From assembly GCF_001311885.1 (NCBI RefSeq), contig NZ_BBCE01000002.1, forward strand, positions 124,001 to 188,000: a stretch of 64,000 nucleotides of DNA, given 5' to 3'. Both the position numbers and the translations under genes were made by a program. Below are positions 19,112 through 27,212 of this stretch, one piece after another. Under the pieces are notes generated by a model. That model was given only the letters and a program-made list of their open reading frames with translations, made no database searches and was not told where the DNA came from. This DNA comes from Syntrophomonas palmitatica JCM 14374. Lineage in GTDB: Bacteria; Bacillota; Syntrophomonadia; Syntrophomonadales; Syntrophomonadaceae. Position 1 is the stretch's first letter; each line of letters starts with the position of its first letter.

Positions 19112-19155
19112 AAGCCCATTTAATAGGCGTAAATTTGCGTTCGTTAAATGGGCTT
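19112..19155. terminator. Hairpin between convergent GT10 and GT2 genes
   Basis: A perfect 12-bp stem (AAGCCCATTTAA / TTAAATGGGCTT) with a 20-base loop. There is no long T-run on either side, but its place between two convergent stops fits a bidirectional terminator. Confidence 0.5.
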
Positions 19156-19215
19156 TGTAAATACTGTCACCCTATGCTGCAGGCCACAACCTAAGTAAAA
19201 ATCTTTGTATTAATA

Positions 19216-20064
19216 CTATAATGCGATTCGAGTCGAACGTGATCGCACATATATTTTGTTGTTAGTGGGGGTAGTGAGGGGTTCACGCTTAGATGGATTA
19301 ATGCGGGCAGATATAAAGGAAAGGTAATGACTGGTGTGAGCTATCAGATGTGAACGGGACAGAAGTACTTCGTCACTGTCCTGCCAGAGATGGGTGCTTA
19401 TGTCTCCTCGCCTGATGCCAACGAAATCCTCTTTAGAACTGGAGTAAATCGGGAGACCTTTTTCCTTGCACAGAGACAGGAATTCCACATCTTCTCCCGC
19501 GTTGCGTTCCGGGAAAGTGAATTTCTCAAACGTTTCCTTTTTAATTAACAAGGTGGCTCCGGTTACATAATTTACGAAACGGTTTTCCTGATCGGGATTA
19601 TAAACGGCCAGGCTCCTATTGGCCTCAAAATACAGGTAAAAGCTGGCTTTGCCCACTACTGAGGCATTATTATCCAGGAGCGCCTGCATTTGTCCCTTCA
19701 GATATCCGGATGCATAGTAATCATCATCATCGAACTTGGCAATGTAATCATAATGCGCCTTTGAAACGCCGTAATTAAGCGACTTGCCCAGGGACCACGA
19801 TTCGTCCGCCTGTATTAATTTGATGTCTGGGTATTTTTCGAGGGCTTGCTGCCATTCTTCCAACAGCATCGCATTATTGTTCAATACAATGATCAACTCA
19901 CGGGGATGATAATCTTGACGCTGGTAGTTGGCCAGGATTCTATCCCTGTAATTTAAACGGTTTGTAACTGTAATTATGGATATGCCCGGCCCGGTATCTT
20001 GAATGGGTTCCATCTGTTGGTTAACGTGATGAAACGGTGACCGCTCCGTATACACCTTAATCAT
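19216..20064 (-). CDS. CgeD-like family 2 glycosyltransferase, paralogue B
   Basis: A 282-residue relative of the paralogue at 15202. It shares GISIITVTNRLNYRDRILANYQRQDY, the metal site KFDDDDYYASGYL, a YLYFEANRSLAVYNP segment and AGEDVEFLSLCKEKGLPIY. The basic repeat leader is replaced by a short N-terminus (MIKVYTERSPFHHV). ATG at 20064 is preferred over an upstream TTG, since GGGGAGAG precedes it. A strong sigma-K-type promoter match lies 46 bases upstream. It is convergent with the fucose cassette and divergent from the dodecin gene. It is probably part of the same surface-glycan set. Confidence 0.82.
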   Translation of the reverse strand: MIKVYTERSPFHHVNQQMEPIQDTGPGISIITVTNRLNYRDRILANYQRQDYHPRELIIVLNNNAMLLEEWQQALEKYPDIKLIQADESWSLGKSLNYGVSKAHYDYIAKFDDDDYYASGYLKGQMQALLDNNASVVGKASFYLYFEANRSLAVYNPDQENRFVNYVTGATLLIKKETFEKFTFPERNAGEDVEFLSLCKEKGLPIYSSSKEDFVGIRRGDISTHLWQDSDEVLLSRSHLIAHTSHYLSFISARINPSKREPLTTPTNNKIYVRSRSTRIAL

Positions 20065-20109
20065 GTTTTCTCTCCCCAACGCGAATTTTCATATATTGAT
20101 GTTTATTTT

Positions 20110-20137
20110 TATGATATGAACAGGAATTAGTCTTAGT
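20110..20137 (-). promoter_or_regulatory. Sigma-K-like promoter of GT2 paralogue B
   Basis: On the minus strand: AC (20137-20136), 17 bases, then CATATCATA (20118-20110), an exact match to CATAnnnTA. The predicted transcript start near 20102 leaves a 38-base leader before ATG 20064. Motif matching by eye only. Confidence 0.5.
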
Positions 20138-20236
20138 GCCTATAAGTTAAGCGTACAAGTTTGTTTCTTTTGCTGCATAAGGCCGGGTGAAAACGCAATA
20201 CTAATATTGTTAAATAACATAAAGGAGGTTTTTTAT

Positions 20237-20431
20237 TTGCAGGTAAAGGTAGCTGAATTTGTAGGCGAATCAACTCGCAGCTGGCAGGATGCCATAGAAA
20301 ATGCGGTTTATGAAGCTTCCAAGAGCTGCGGAAGTGTTACCGGGGTCGAGGTTTACAACTGGACCGCCGGCTGCCGAGACAACAAAATTATTGAATATAA
20401 GGCTAATGTGAAGATTGCTTACGTAGAATAG
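20237..20431 (+). CDS. Dodecin-family flavin-binding protein
   Basis: A 64-residue protein of the dodecin family, small beta-alpha-beta subunits that form a hollow 12-mer storing flavin or related cofactors. The helix SWQDAIENAVYEASKSCGSVTGVEV and the closing strand IIEYKANVKIAYVE fit. Start TTG 20237 is set by AAAGGAGG at 20221-20228 with an 8-base gap. A strong terminator follows at once, so the gene is a single unit. A link to spores is not shown; it happens to lie between a GT2 gene and spoVA. Confidence 0.8.
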   Translation: MQVKVAEFVGESTRSWQDAIENAVYEASKSCGSVTGVEVYNWTAGCRDNKIIEYKANVKIAYVE

Positions 20432-20450
20432 CTTTAAAGACCAATGGGTA

Positions 20451-20486
20451 AAATGGCACCCTTATGGAGGGTGCCATTTCGTTTTT
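20451..20486 (+). terminator. Rho-independent terminator after dodecin
   Basis: AAATGGCACCC / GGGTGCCATTT (11 bp) around a 7-base loop, followed by CGTTTTTT. Confidence 0.9.
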
Positions 20487-20580
20487 TGCATAGTACAGTA
20501 TCTTTTGTCAACGGTTATGGATAAGTGTGGTCAGATCGTTGGCAAGTAGTTTGAAAAGTCATCTTAATTGGAAATATCAC

Positions 20581-20608
20581 CGCCTGTCATTGCAGGCGCA
20601 GCGAAGTA
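20581..20608. repeat. Short dyad with partial intergenic-repeat similarity
   Basis: CGCCTG / CAGGCG hairpin around TCATTG, followed by CAGCGAAG. The GTCATTGCAGGCGCAGCGAAG core recalls the GTCATTGCGAG...GCGAAG class of dispersed repeats. Nothing else is recognisable in 20487-20655. Confidence 0.35.
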
Positions 20609-20660
20609 AGTTGGAACACCGCAACCGATTGCTCCGCCGGGCGAAATTGTTATCGGCATA

Positions 20661-20690
20661 GCATAAAAAGACTGTTCAATGCCCATAATA
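20661..20690 (+). promoter_or_regulatory. Forespore (sigma-G/F type) promoter of spoVA
   Basis: GCATAA (20661-20666), 17 bases, CATAATA (20684-20690). This fits the sigma-F/G pattern (GnATA or TGAATA, N17, CATAnTA). It would start the transcript near 20697 and leave about 14 bases before ATG 20711, just enough for the GGAGGA ribosome site. spoVA operons are sigma-G-controlled in Bacillus. Confidence 0.6.
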
Positions 20691-20710
20691 TGCTACCAGG
20701 AGGACTAAGC

Positions 20711-21172
20711 ATGACGGAAAAAAGCCAGGAACTAAAAAATATCGAAATGCAAGAATACGATGCCATGGTACAGCGCGTGAAACCGAAATCCCAGGTATTT
20801 AAACATTGCATTTGGGCATTTATAGTTGGTGGTCTCATTTGCGTGCTGGGCCAGATGCTCACTAATTACTTTTTGAGCCAGGGCTTTAAAATAAACGATG
20901 CCGGTTCCGCTACCGCAGTGGTACTGGTGTTTCTGGCAGCGCTTTTTACAGGCCTGGGAATCTATGATGAACTGGGCAAACGGGCCGGAGCCGGTTCCAT
21001 AGTGCCTATAACCGGTTTTGCCAATGCTATTGTAGCTTCGGCGCTGGAATTCAAACGCGAGGGCTATATCTTCGGGGTAGGGGCGCGCATATTTAGCGTA
21101 GCTGGACCTACCTTGCTATTTGGTTTTGTGGTCTCAACCTTAATTGGTTTGATTAAGATTGTGCTGCGGTAG
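20711..21172 (+). CDS. spoVAC: Stage V sporulation protein AC
   Basis: A 153-residue membrane protein with about four hydrophobic segments, part of the SpoVA channel that imports dipicolinic acid into the forespore and releases it at germination. The N-terminal VQRVKPKSQVFKHCIWAFIVGGLICVLGQ and the central GLGIYDELGKRAGAGSIVPITGFANAIVASALEFKREGYIFGVG are strongly family-like. ATG 20711 is chosen because CAGGAGGA precedes it; an earlier in-frame ATG lies inside the promoter -10. spoVAD follows after 45 bases. Confidence 0.95.
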   Translation: MTEKSQELKNIEMQEYDAMVQRVKPKSQVFKHCIWAFIVGGLICVLGQMLTNYFLSQGFKINDAGSATAVVLVFLAALFTGLGIYDELGKRAGAGSIVPITGFANAIVASALEFKREGYIFGVGARIFSVAGPTLLFGFVVSTLIGLIKIVLR

Positions 21173-21217
21173 TCTATAAATGTTATAGATTTGATAATGG
21201 CAGGGGGGCGGCAGCTT

Positions 21218-22227
21218 ATGGCTGGGGAAAAGAAAAGGGGCATGCAATCAGTATTATTCAGCTATCCTCCGGTATTAACCGCCTGGGCGTCCACAGTTGG
21301 TCCCAAGGAGGGGGAAGGCCCCTGGGCTAATGATTTTGACCAGGTTATGCCTGATTATCTTAACCATGAAGATACCTGGGAAAAAGCTGAACATAAAATG
21401 CTGCGTGATACCGTCAAAATAGCCCTGGCCAAAAACAGTCTTCTTCCCCGGGATGCAGAACTATTATTAGCCGGAGATTTGTTAAATCAAATTGTATCGT
21501 CTAATTTTGCGGCCCGGGAGCTGGAAATACCATTTATGGGTCTATACGGGGCATGTTCGACCATGGCTCAAGCTTTAATTACCGGTGCTATGCTCCTGGA
21601 TGGCGGGTTTTTTTCTCGTGTGGTCAGCTCAGCCTGCAGCCACCACTTTACGGCGGAACGGCAATTCCGGTTTCCTACCGAGCAGGGTACTCAGCTATTC
21701 CCAGTTCCCAATGGACCGCAACCGGCGCGGGTGCTGTTGTTTTGCAGACTATGGGCGAAGGACCGCGTATAACATGTGCCACTGTTGGCAAGGTAGTGGA
21801 TTTAGGACAGTCAGATACCAATGATATGGGCAGTGCCATGGCTCCTGCCGCTGTAGACACTATAAAAATGCACCTGGCTGATTTGAACCGGCCGGCTGAT
21901 TATTATGACCTTATTGTTACCGGTGATCTTGGCAAGGTGGGTATGGCAATGGCCGGGCAGCTTTTTGTGAAAGAGGGTATTGTTCCTGTAAACACTTACA
22001 GCGACTGCGGAGTATTATTATACGATGGTCAGCAGGACGTTAACTCGGGCGGCAGCGGCTGCGGCTGTTCAGCCGTCATGTTATGCGGTCCCCTCCTGAA
22101 AAAAATGATAAATGGTGAAATAAGAAAAATGCTGCTGGTAGCTACCGGTGCGCTTATGAGTCCCACCACTTCTTTTCAAGGCGAGACTATTCCGGGAATA
22201 GCACATGCGGTTGCTATTGAGATGTGA
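21218..22227 (+). CDS. spoVAD: Stage V sporulation protein AD (one-base frameshift near 21700)
   Basis: A soluble, thiolase-fold protein of about 337 residues that binds dipicolinic acid for the SpoVA channel. Family motifs are PWANDFDQV, MGLYGACSTMAQALITGAMLLDGGF, SSACSHHFTAERQFRFPTEQG, then SQWTATGAGAVVL, the DLGKVGMAM segment and NSGGSGCGCSAV. The frame is lost between PTEQG and SSQWT; one added base in the run actcagctattccc repairs it. Start ATG 21218 has an AGGGGGGCGG sequence seven bases ahead. As the gene lies in an otherwise intact operon, I read the shift as a sequence error. Confidence 0.92.
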
Positions 22228-22311
22228 GATGTAAAGGTTACAGAGTAAGGAGAAAAGCAGTCCTATTCGGTGTAAATGGTCAAGTAAAATTACCTGAAGG
22301 AGGGGTTATAA

Positions 22312-22671
22312 GTGGGTTCATTATACATGGCGTTTTTAGTTGGGGGAATACTTTGCTTAATAGGACAGTTGATTATGGATTTAACTAAAAACAGCATTAC
22401 ACCCGGCCACATCCTGGTAGGATATATCACCGCCGGCGCAGTTTTAAGCGGTCTGGGACTATATCAACCCCTGGTGAATATCGGGGGGGCTGGGGCTACA
22501 GTACCCCTTTCCGGTTTTGGACACCTGCTCACCCAGGGAACCTTAAAAGCCGTAGAACAAAAGGGTTTACTGGGGGCTTTCAGCGGAGGAATCGAAGCGG
22601 CTGCAGCGGGCATTGCCGCAGCCATCATTTTTGGATATTTGGTGGCCGTTATATTTAATCCCAAAGGCTGA
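22312..22671 (+). CDS. spoVAE: Stage V sporulation protein AE (AEb type)
   Basis: A 119-residue membrane protein, the third SpoVA subunit. Four hydrophobic segments are visible, with LVGGILCLIGQLIMD at the start and the GGAGATVPLSGFGHLLTQGTLKAVEQKGLLGAFSGGI motif that parallels the same region of SpoVAC. Start is GTG 22312 with GAAGGAGGGG upstream. Only AC-AD-AE are present, the minimal clostridial set; spoVAA/AB/AF are not in the window. Confidence 0.93.
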   Translation: MGSLYMAFLVGGILCLIGQLIMDLTKNSITPGHILVGYITAGAVLSGLGLYQPLVNIGGAGATVPLSGFGHLLTQGTLKAVEQKGLLGAFSGGIEAAAAGIAAAIIFGYLVAVIFNPKG

Positions 22672-22730
22672 TTATAATTTTTCACAGATTAACAGTGATT
22701 AGTGCTGATTTATCCAGAGCGGAGGTAAAA

Positions 22731-23735
22731 ATGAAAGTTGGCATCCCGAGGGGACTTTTTTTCTATTATTACTATCCATTATGGAAAACCTTTTTTAACG
22801 ACCTGGGGGCCGAAGTTATTGTTTCACGTGAAACATGCCGGTTTACAATGGACCAGGGAATAGAAATGTCTGTAGACGAGATATGTTTGCCGGTAAAGGT
22901 ATATTTCGGACATGTCAGGGAGCTTTGCGGGCAGAAACTGGATTATCTATTTGCTCCGCGTCTGGTAAGTGTGGAGCCTAAAGCTTATATATGTCCCAAG
23001 TTTATGGGAATACCTGATATGCTTGCTGCTTGTATAAAAGGGCTTCCTCCCTTAATAGACATTACCGTTGATGTTAGCAAAACCAACAAGTATTTGCAGC
23101 GTGATATAGAAAGGATCGGAGCCTTGTTTAACTGCAGCAAGCGTCAGGCGGAACGGGCTTTTGCACATGGCCGCTTTGAAAATTACCGCTGCCTTAAAAT
23201 CGCGCAGCAGGGATATACTATGGCAGAGGCCATACGGATATGGGAGGGTCAAGAGCGGCCTGTAAGTCAAAAAGGAGATTTGAATATTTGTGTCCTGGGA
23301 CACGGTTATTCACTATATGACGACCATATCAGCATGAATCTTATTTCAAGATTAAGGAATATGGGCTGCAATATACACATGGTGGAAACGTTTGCAGCAG
23401 ATGAAATTGAAAAAGAAGCAGCCCATATGCCCAAACGTGTCTTCTGGACGCTGGGCAGAAAATTAGTCGGTACGGCTCTGCACATGGAAAAAAGACCTGA
23501 AATAGATGGCATAGTATACCTGGCTTGTTTTGGATGCGGTCCGGATTCGCTGATTGGAGAAATTATAGAACGCAGAGTGCAAAATAAGCCGTTTATGTTG
23601 GTGACAGTGGATGAACACACCGGTGAAGGCGGGGTTTTAACACGCCTGGAGGCCTTTTGTGATATGCTGCGGCGAAGGAGGATGCAGGATGAAGGTAACC
23701 TTTCCCCACATGGGGAATGCTTATATTCCCATTAA
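22731..23735 (+). CDS. Acyl-CoA dehydratase activase-related protein (COG3580/DUF2229 type)
   Basis: A 334-residue cytoplasmic protein of the group often annotated as CoA-protein activase or 2-hydroxyglutaryl-CoA dehydratase-like. It starts MKVGIPRGLFFYYYYPLWKTFF and has conserved cysteines in SRETCR, DEICLPVK, KAYICPK and LACFGCGPDS, which may hold an iron-sulphur cluster. A closing VDEHTGEGGVLTRLEAFCDMLRR is the family tail. ATG 22731 is chosen for its GGAGG site. It overlaps the next gene by 47 bases. Biochemical function is unknown; no dehydratase alpha/beta substrate-binding partner is nearby. Confidence 0.8.
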   Translation: MKVGIPRGLFFYYYYPLWKTFFNDLGAEVIVSRETCRFTMDQGIEMSVDEICLPVKVYFGHVRELCGQKLDYLFAPRLVSVEPKAYICPKFMGIPDMLAACIKGLPPLIDITVDVSKTNKYLQRDIERIGALFNCSKRQAERAFAHGRFENYRCLKIAQQGYTMAEAIRIWEGQERPVSQKGDLNICVLGHGYSLYDDHISMNLISRLRNMGCNIHMVETFAADEIEKEAAHMPKRVFWTLGRKLVGTALHMEKRPEIDGIVYLACFGCGPDSLIGEIIERRVQNKPFMLVTVDEHTGEGGVLTRLEAFCDMLRRRRMQDEGNLSPHGECLYSH

Positions 23736-24801
23736 AGCACTTTTGAAAGGTTTAAAGCTGGATGTGGTTGTGCCTCCTCTGGTCAGCAAAAGGACCCTGG
23801 AACTGGGAATGAAATATTCACCGGAATATGCCTGCATGCCATTAAAAATAAACATGGGTAATTTTATCGAGGCCATGGAAAATGGAGCTAACGCGATTGT
23901 GATGGCAGGAGGATGGGGGCCTTGCCGTTTCGGTTATTACGCCCAGGTGGAAAGAGATATTCTGCGTGATCTGGGTTATGATTTTAAAATGATCGTTTTG
24001 GAAGCCCCTGACTCAAAATTATCAGAACTGCTTAAACAGGTAAAAGCGCTGGGGGAAAACGTCAGTATGCGCCAGGCCTACCAGGCGGTTAAATTTGCCT
24101 GGTACAAGCTTAATGCGGTGGAAGCATTGGAACGTAAGTTGGAATATTATCTTCCCAGGGTGATCGATAAAACCACATGTGAAACGATATACGAACAAGG
24201 CCTGCGGGATATTGATCAGGTTTCTGCCCGCAAGGAAGTTGATATTTGCCTGCGTGAATCATTAAAGAAGCTGGAAACCCTGCCTCAGCATCATGAACCG
24301 GTTTTGCGCCTGGGTTTGATAGGTGAAATATATACCATTTTGGAACCGGGTGCCAACTATCATGTTGCTCGTTCATTAGGGCGTTTAGGGGTTGAAGTAA
24401 CCAGATCCATTTATTTAAGCGAATGGGTGAATATTCACCTTACGGGCGGATGGCTAAAGAAGAACCGGCATCGCGAGATTATAAAAATGAGCCGTCCTTA
24501 TCTGAATTACTGGGTTGGGGGCCATGGCAGAGAAACGGTTGCATATGCGGTGGATTTTGCCCGCCAGGGATATGACGGACTAATCCAAATCGGTCCTCTG
24601 ACCTGTATGCCGGAAATTGTAGCACAATCAGTTTTGGGCCGGGTTAGTGATGTTGAGGGCATTCCCTGTATGACCTTGTACTTTGATGAACACGATGGGG
24701 CCGCTGGCATAAACACCCGCCTGGAGGCCTTTGTGGATATGCTGCGCCGTAAAAAGACTGTCCCCGCCTACGATGCCGGCAGATTAAGCGTATCGGTTTA
24801 A
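23689..24801 (+). CDS. Acyl-CoA dehydratase activase-related protein, second type (COG3581)
   Basis: A 370-residue relative of the preceding protein. It shares the TFPHMGNAYIPIKALLKGL opening, the PEYACMPLKINMGNFIEAM and AGGWGPCRFGYY cysteine motifs, PLTCMPEIVAQ, and the tail FDEHDGAAGINTRLEAFVDMLRRKK. ATG 23689 follows AAGGAGG. These two proteins and the following ATPase form a recurring trio in clostridia. A repeat-rich, gene-free gap (24802-25030) separates it from the ATPase. Confidence 0.8.
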   Translation: MKVTFPHMGNAYIPIKALLKGLKLDVVVPPLVSKRTLELGMKYSPEYACMPLKINMGNFIEAMENGANAIVMAGGWGPCRFGYYAQVERDILRDLGYDFKMIVLEAPDSKLSELLKQVKALGENVSMRQAYQAVKFAWYKLNAVEALERKLEYYLPRVIDKTTCETIYEQGLRDIDQVSARKEVDICLRESLKKLETLPQHHEPVLRLGLIGEIYTILEPGANYHVARSLGRLGVEVTRSIYLSEWVNIHLTGGWLKKNRHREIIKMSRPYLNYWVGGHGRETVAYAVDFARQGYDGLIQIGPLTCMPEIVAQSVLGRVSDVEGIPCMTLYFDEHDGAAGINTRLEAFVDMLRRKKTVPAYDAGRLSVSV

Positions 24802-24810
24802 AACAATTAA

Positions 24811-24976
24811 CCACCGATGAACACAGATGACTATCCATTAATTTATTAAAACTCAACTTTGGCAGTTGACAGGTTAGTGCGGCACAGAAACGCTTGCTGT
24901 GCAATTATGTTATTACGAGCGACAGAGCGGCAATCCAGGATACAATTATCTGTATCAATCTGTGTAATATCTGTGG
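24811..24976. repeat. CACAGAT-type repeats flanking a GTTATTACGAG repeat (copy 2)
   Basis: ACCGATGAACACAGATGA at about 24813-24830, a repeat copy GTTATTACGAGCGACAGAGC continuing GGCAATCC at 24909-24936, and ATCTGTGTAATATCTGTGG at about 24958-24976. The forward and inverted CACAGAT units bracket the second repeat. No open frame of note occurs. Confidence 0.55.
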
Positions 24977-25030
24977 TAAACGTTCCTGGCTCTTTGTTAA
25001 TCAGTGGCGAATCAAAAAGGAGGAATTTGT

Positions 25031-26011
25031 TTGCATTATTATTTGGGAGTTGATATTGGCTCGGTAAGCAGTAACTTCGTGCTGATCGATGAAGGCTGTC
25101 AGCTTAAAGATAAGGTTTACCTGCGCACCCAGGGCAATCCGGTCAAAGCCTTGCGGGATGGATTTGGCATTATTAATAAATCTCTGGCCGGAAGCGATGT
25201 CCAGATCCGGGGAGTAGGCACTACCGGCAGCGGACGCTACCTGGCCGAGGTTTTATTGGGGGCGGATGTAGTAAAGAATGAGATAACCGCTCATGCCGTG
25301 GCAGCATCATATTTGTATCCAAATGTTAGGACGGTTATTGAAATTGGCGGGCAGGACTCAAAAATTATATTTATGAAAAACGGCATAGTCAATGATTTCG
25401 CCATGAATACAGTTTGTGCTGCCGGTACGGGATCCTTTTTGGATCAGCAGTCAGCCCGTCTCAGTATTCCTATCGAATCATTCGGGGAATATGCACTGAG
25501 GTCAAACCAGGCTGTAAGGATAGCGGGGCGCTGCGGCGTATTTGCCGAATCGGATATGATCCATAAACAGCAAATGGGTTATCCCGTGGAAGACATTATT
25601 ATGGGTTTATGCGAAGCCCTGGTGAGAAATTATTTAAACAATTTGGCCCGGGGCAAAAAACTCGAAGAACCGATTATTTTCCAGGGCGGAGTTGCGGCCA
25701 ACCGCGGTTTGCGTAAAGCCTTTGAAAAGGTGCTGGATCAGACGGTGCAGGTCCCGGAACATTATGAAGTTATGGGAGCCATGGGGGCGGCGCTGCTTGC
25801 CAGGGAACAAACGCGGATGCAGAGCCTTGGCACTAATTTTAAAGGCGAACAATTCATCTTAGAGGGTGAATTTACTACGCGCAGTAATGAGTGCAAAGGT
25901 TGTCCCAACTTCTGCGAGGTGGTATGCATTAAAAGGGACAATCAACCCCTGGCTTACTGGGGCGATCGCTGCAAAAAATGGGAAGGTTCTCTGCAGGAAA
26001 GACTGGCTTAG
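25031..26011 (+). CDS. BadF/BcrA-type ATPase, acyl-CoA dehydratase activase
   Basis: A 326-residue ASKHA-fold ATPase of the HgdC/BadF/BcrA family, whose members use ATP to inject an electron into 2-hydroxyacyl-CoA dehydratases or benzoyl-CoA reductases. Seen are the phosphate-1 loop GVDIGSVSSNF, GTTGSGRY, IGGQDSK, the cluster-binding CAAGTGSFLDQQ and GRCGVFAESDM, and the adenosine loop VMGAMGAALLA. An added Cys-rich tail (CKGCPNFCEVVC) may hold a second metal site. TTG 25031 is chosen because AAGGAGG lies seven bases upstream. It is the third member of the activase trio; its protein substrate is not encoded here. Confidence 0.85.
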   Translation: MHYYLGVDIGSVSSNFVLIDEGCQLKDKVYLRTQGNPVKALRDGFGIINKSLAGSDVQIRGVGTTGSGRYLAEVLLGADVVKNEITAHAVAASYLYPNVRTVIEIGGQDSKIIFMKNGIVNDFAMNTVCAAGTGSFLDQQSARLSIPIESFGEYALRSNQAVRIAGRCGVFAESDMIHKQQMGYPVEDIIMGLCEALVRNYLNNLARGKKLEEPIIFQGGVAANRGLRKAFEKVLDQTVQVPEHYEVMGAMGAALLAREQTRMQSLGTNFKGEQFILEGEFTTRSNECKGCPNFCEVVCIKRDNQPLAYWGDRCKKWEGSLQERLA

Positions 26012-26062
26012 TATATTTTGCTTGCTGCGGTTTACATTATCATATATAATGCAAAAAAACAT

Positions 26063-26157
26063 GACACTGGGGGGGCCTCATAATCCGAGGCTGAGATAGC
26101 GGCGGTAGCCGCTGACCCTTTGAACCTGATCTGGCTCGTACCAGCGGAGGAAAGTGT
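26063..26157 (+). promoter_or_regulatory. TPP riboswitch (THI element)
   Basis: Conserved cores are present in order: GAGGCTGAGATAG, GCTGACCCTTTGAACCTGAT, CTGG...ACCAGCGGAGGAAAGTG. This is the thiamine pyrophosphate aptamer. A terminator hairpin begins 17 bases after it, so control is probably by premature termination when TPP is abundant. The genes behind it (thiD onward) are its targets. Confidence 0.95.
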
Positions 26158-26173
26158 TTTACTTGTTTAATTT

Positions 26174-26205
26174 CAGGTGAACTGCTTGGCTGGTTCACCT
26201 GTTTT
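26174..26205 (+). terminator. Riboswitch expression-platform terminator
   Basis: CAGGTGAAC / GTTCACCTG (9 bp) around TGCTTGGCTG, followed by TTTTGCTTT. It lies between the TPP aptamer and thiD. A weak CACAGATAAAAGCAGAT repeat follows at 26225. Confidence 0.85.
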
Positions 26206-26311
26206 GCTTTGAGGAAAGTATTGACCACAGATAAAAGCAGATAGACGGTTTGGAGATCATGACATTAAATACACAACACGGGTTTGTGTATAAGGAGTTA
26301 GGGGGATAGAG

Positions 26312-27148
26312 ATGAAACATATTCTAACTATTGCGGGGTCGGATTCCTGTGCCGGGGCAGGAATTCAAGCCGATCTGAAAACGATATCGGCTTTGGGAGC
26401 GTATGGTCTGAGTGTAATAACCGCCGTAACCGCACAGAACACCAGAGGGGTAACGGGGGTTCAGGAAATAAAACCTGAAATAATAAGGGCGCAATTAGAA
26501 GCTGTTTTTGCCGATGTGCGTGTTGATGCGGTTAAAATAGGCATGCTGGGCAGCAGTGCCACCATTCAGGTGGTGGCCGCTTTCTTACGCGATCTTATGG
26601 CGGACAAGCTGCAAGACGTGCCCGTTAATTATGAAACAGGCCGGCTGCCGCTGGTCTTAGACCCGGTTATGGTGGCCAAGAGCGGCGACCGGTTACTGGA
26701 AGATGAGGCTGTTAACAGCTTGATAAATGACCTGTTGCCAATGGCAATGGTATTAACCCCCAATTTGCCGGAAGCCCAAACCTTGCTGGGGTCGACTATT
26801 AAAGACCCGGCGGAAATGGCCGAGGCGGGCAAAAAACTCGTAGAAATGGGGCCTAAATGGGTAGTGGTAAAAGGAGGACACCTGCCGGGCGAACCAATCG
26901 ATTTGGTTGTCGGACCTGATGAAGTTTACGAATTACCGGGAAGGAGAGTTGCCGGCCATAATAATCATGGCACCGGCTGTACTTATTCTTCGGCTATTGC
27001 TACCTATTTGGCTCTGGGGCATCCTGTCTCTGAAGCTATTCGCAAGGCCAAGGGTTATGTTGAAGCTTCGCTGGTAAACGGATTCTCCATTGGACATGGG
27101 GTGGGGGTGCTGGATCATTTTACAGGGGTGAGAAGCGCCATGAAATAG
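26312..27148 (+). CDS. thiD: Hydroxymethylpyrimidine / phosphomethylpyrimidine kinase
   Basis: A 278-residue ribokinase-fold enzyme that phosphorylates HMP and HMP-P to HMP-PP, the pyrimidine half of thiamine. It has TIAGSDSCAGAGIQADLKTISALGAYG at the start, the middle VLDPVMVAKSGDRL motif, LTPNLPEA, and the anion-hole motif GTGCTYSSAIAT with its catalytic region. Start ATG 26312 follows GGAGTTAGGGGG. First gene of the riboswitch-controlled operon. Confidence 0.95.
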   Translation: MKHILTIAGSDSCAGAGIQADLKTISALGAYGLSVITAVTAQNTRGVTGVQEIKPEIIRAQLEAVFADVRVDAVKIGMLGSSATIQVVAAFLRDLMADKLQDVPVNYETGRLPLVLDPVMVAKSGDRLLEDEAVNSLINDLLPMAMVLTPNLPEAQTLLGSTIKDPAEMAEAGKKLVEMGPKWVVVKGGHLPGEPIDLVVGPDEVYELPGRRVAGHNNHGTGCTYSSAIATYLALGHPVSEAIRKAKGYVEASLVNGFSIGHGVGVLDHFTGVRSAMK

Positions 27149-27212
27149 ATTCAGCGACTCTGTCTTACCCCACAGTTGAAAATCTGTGAATTAGATTTGG
27201 GAGGGGATAGGG

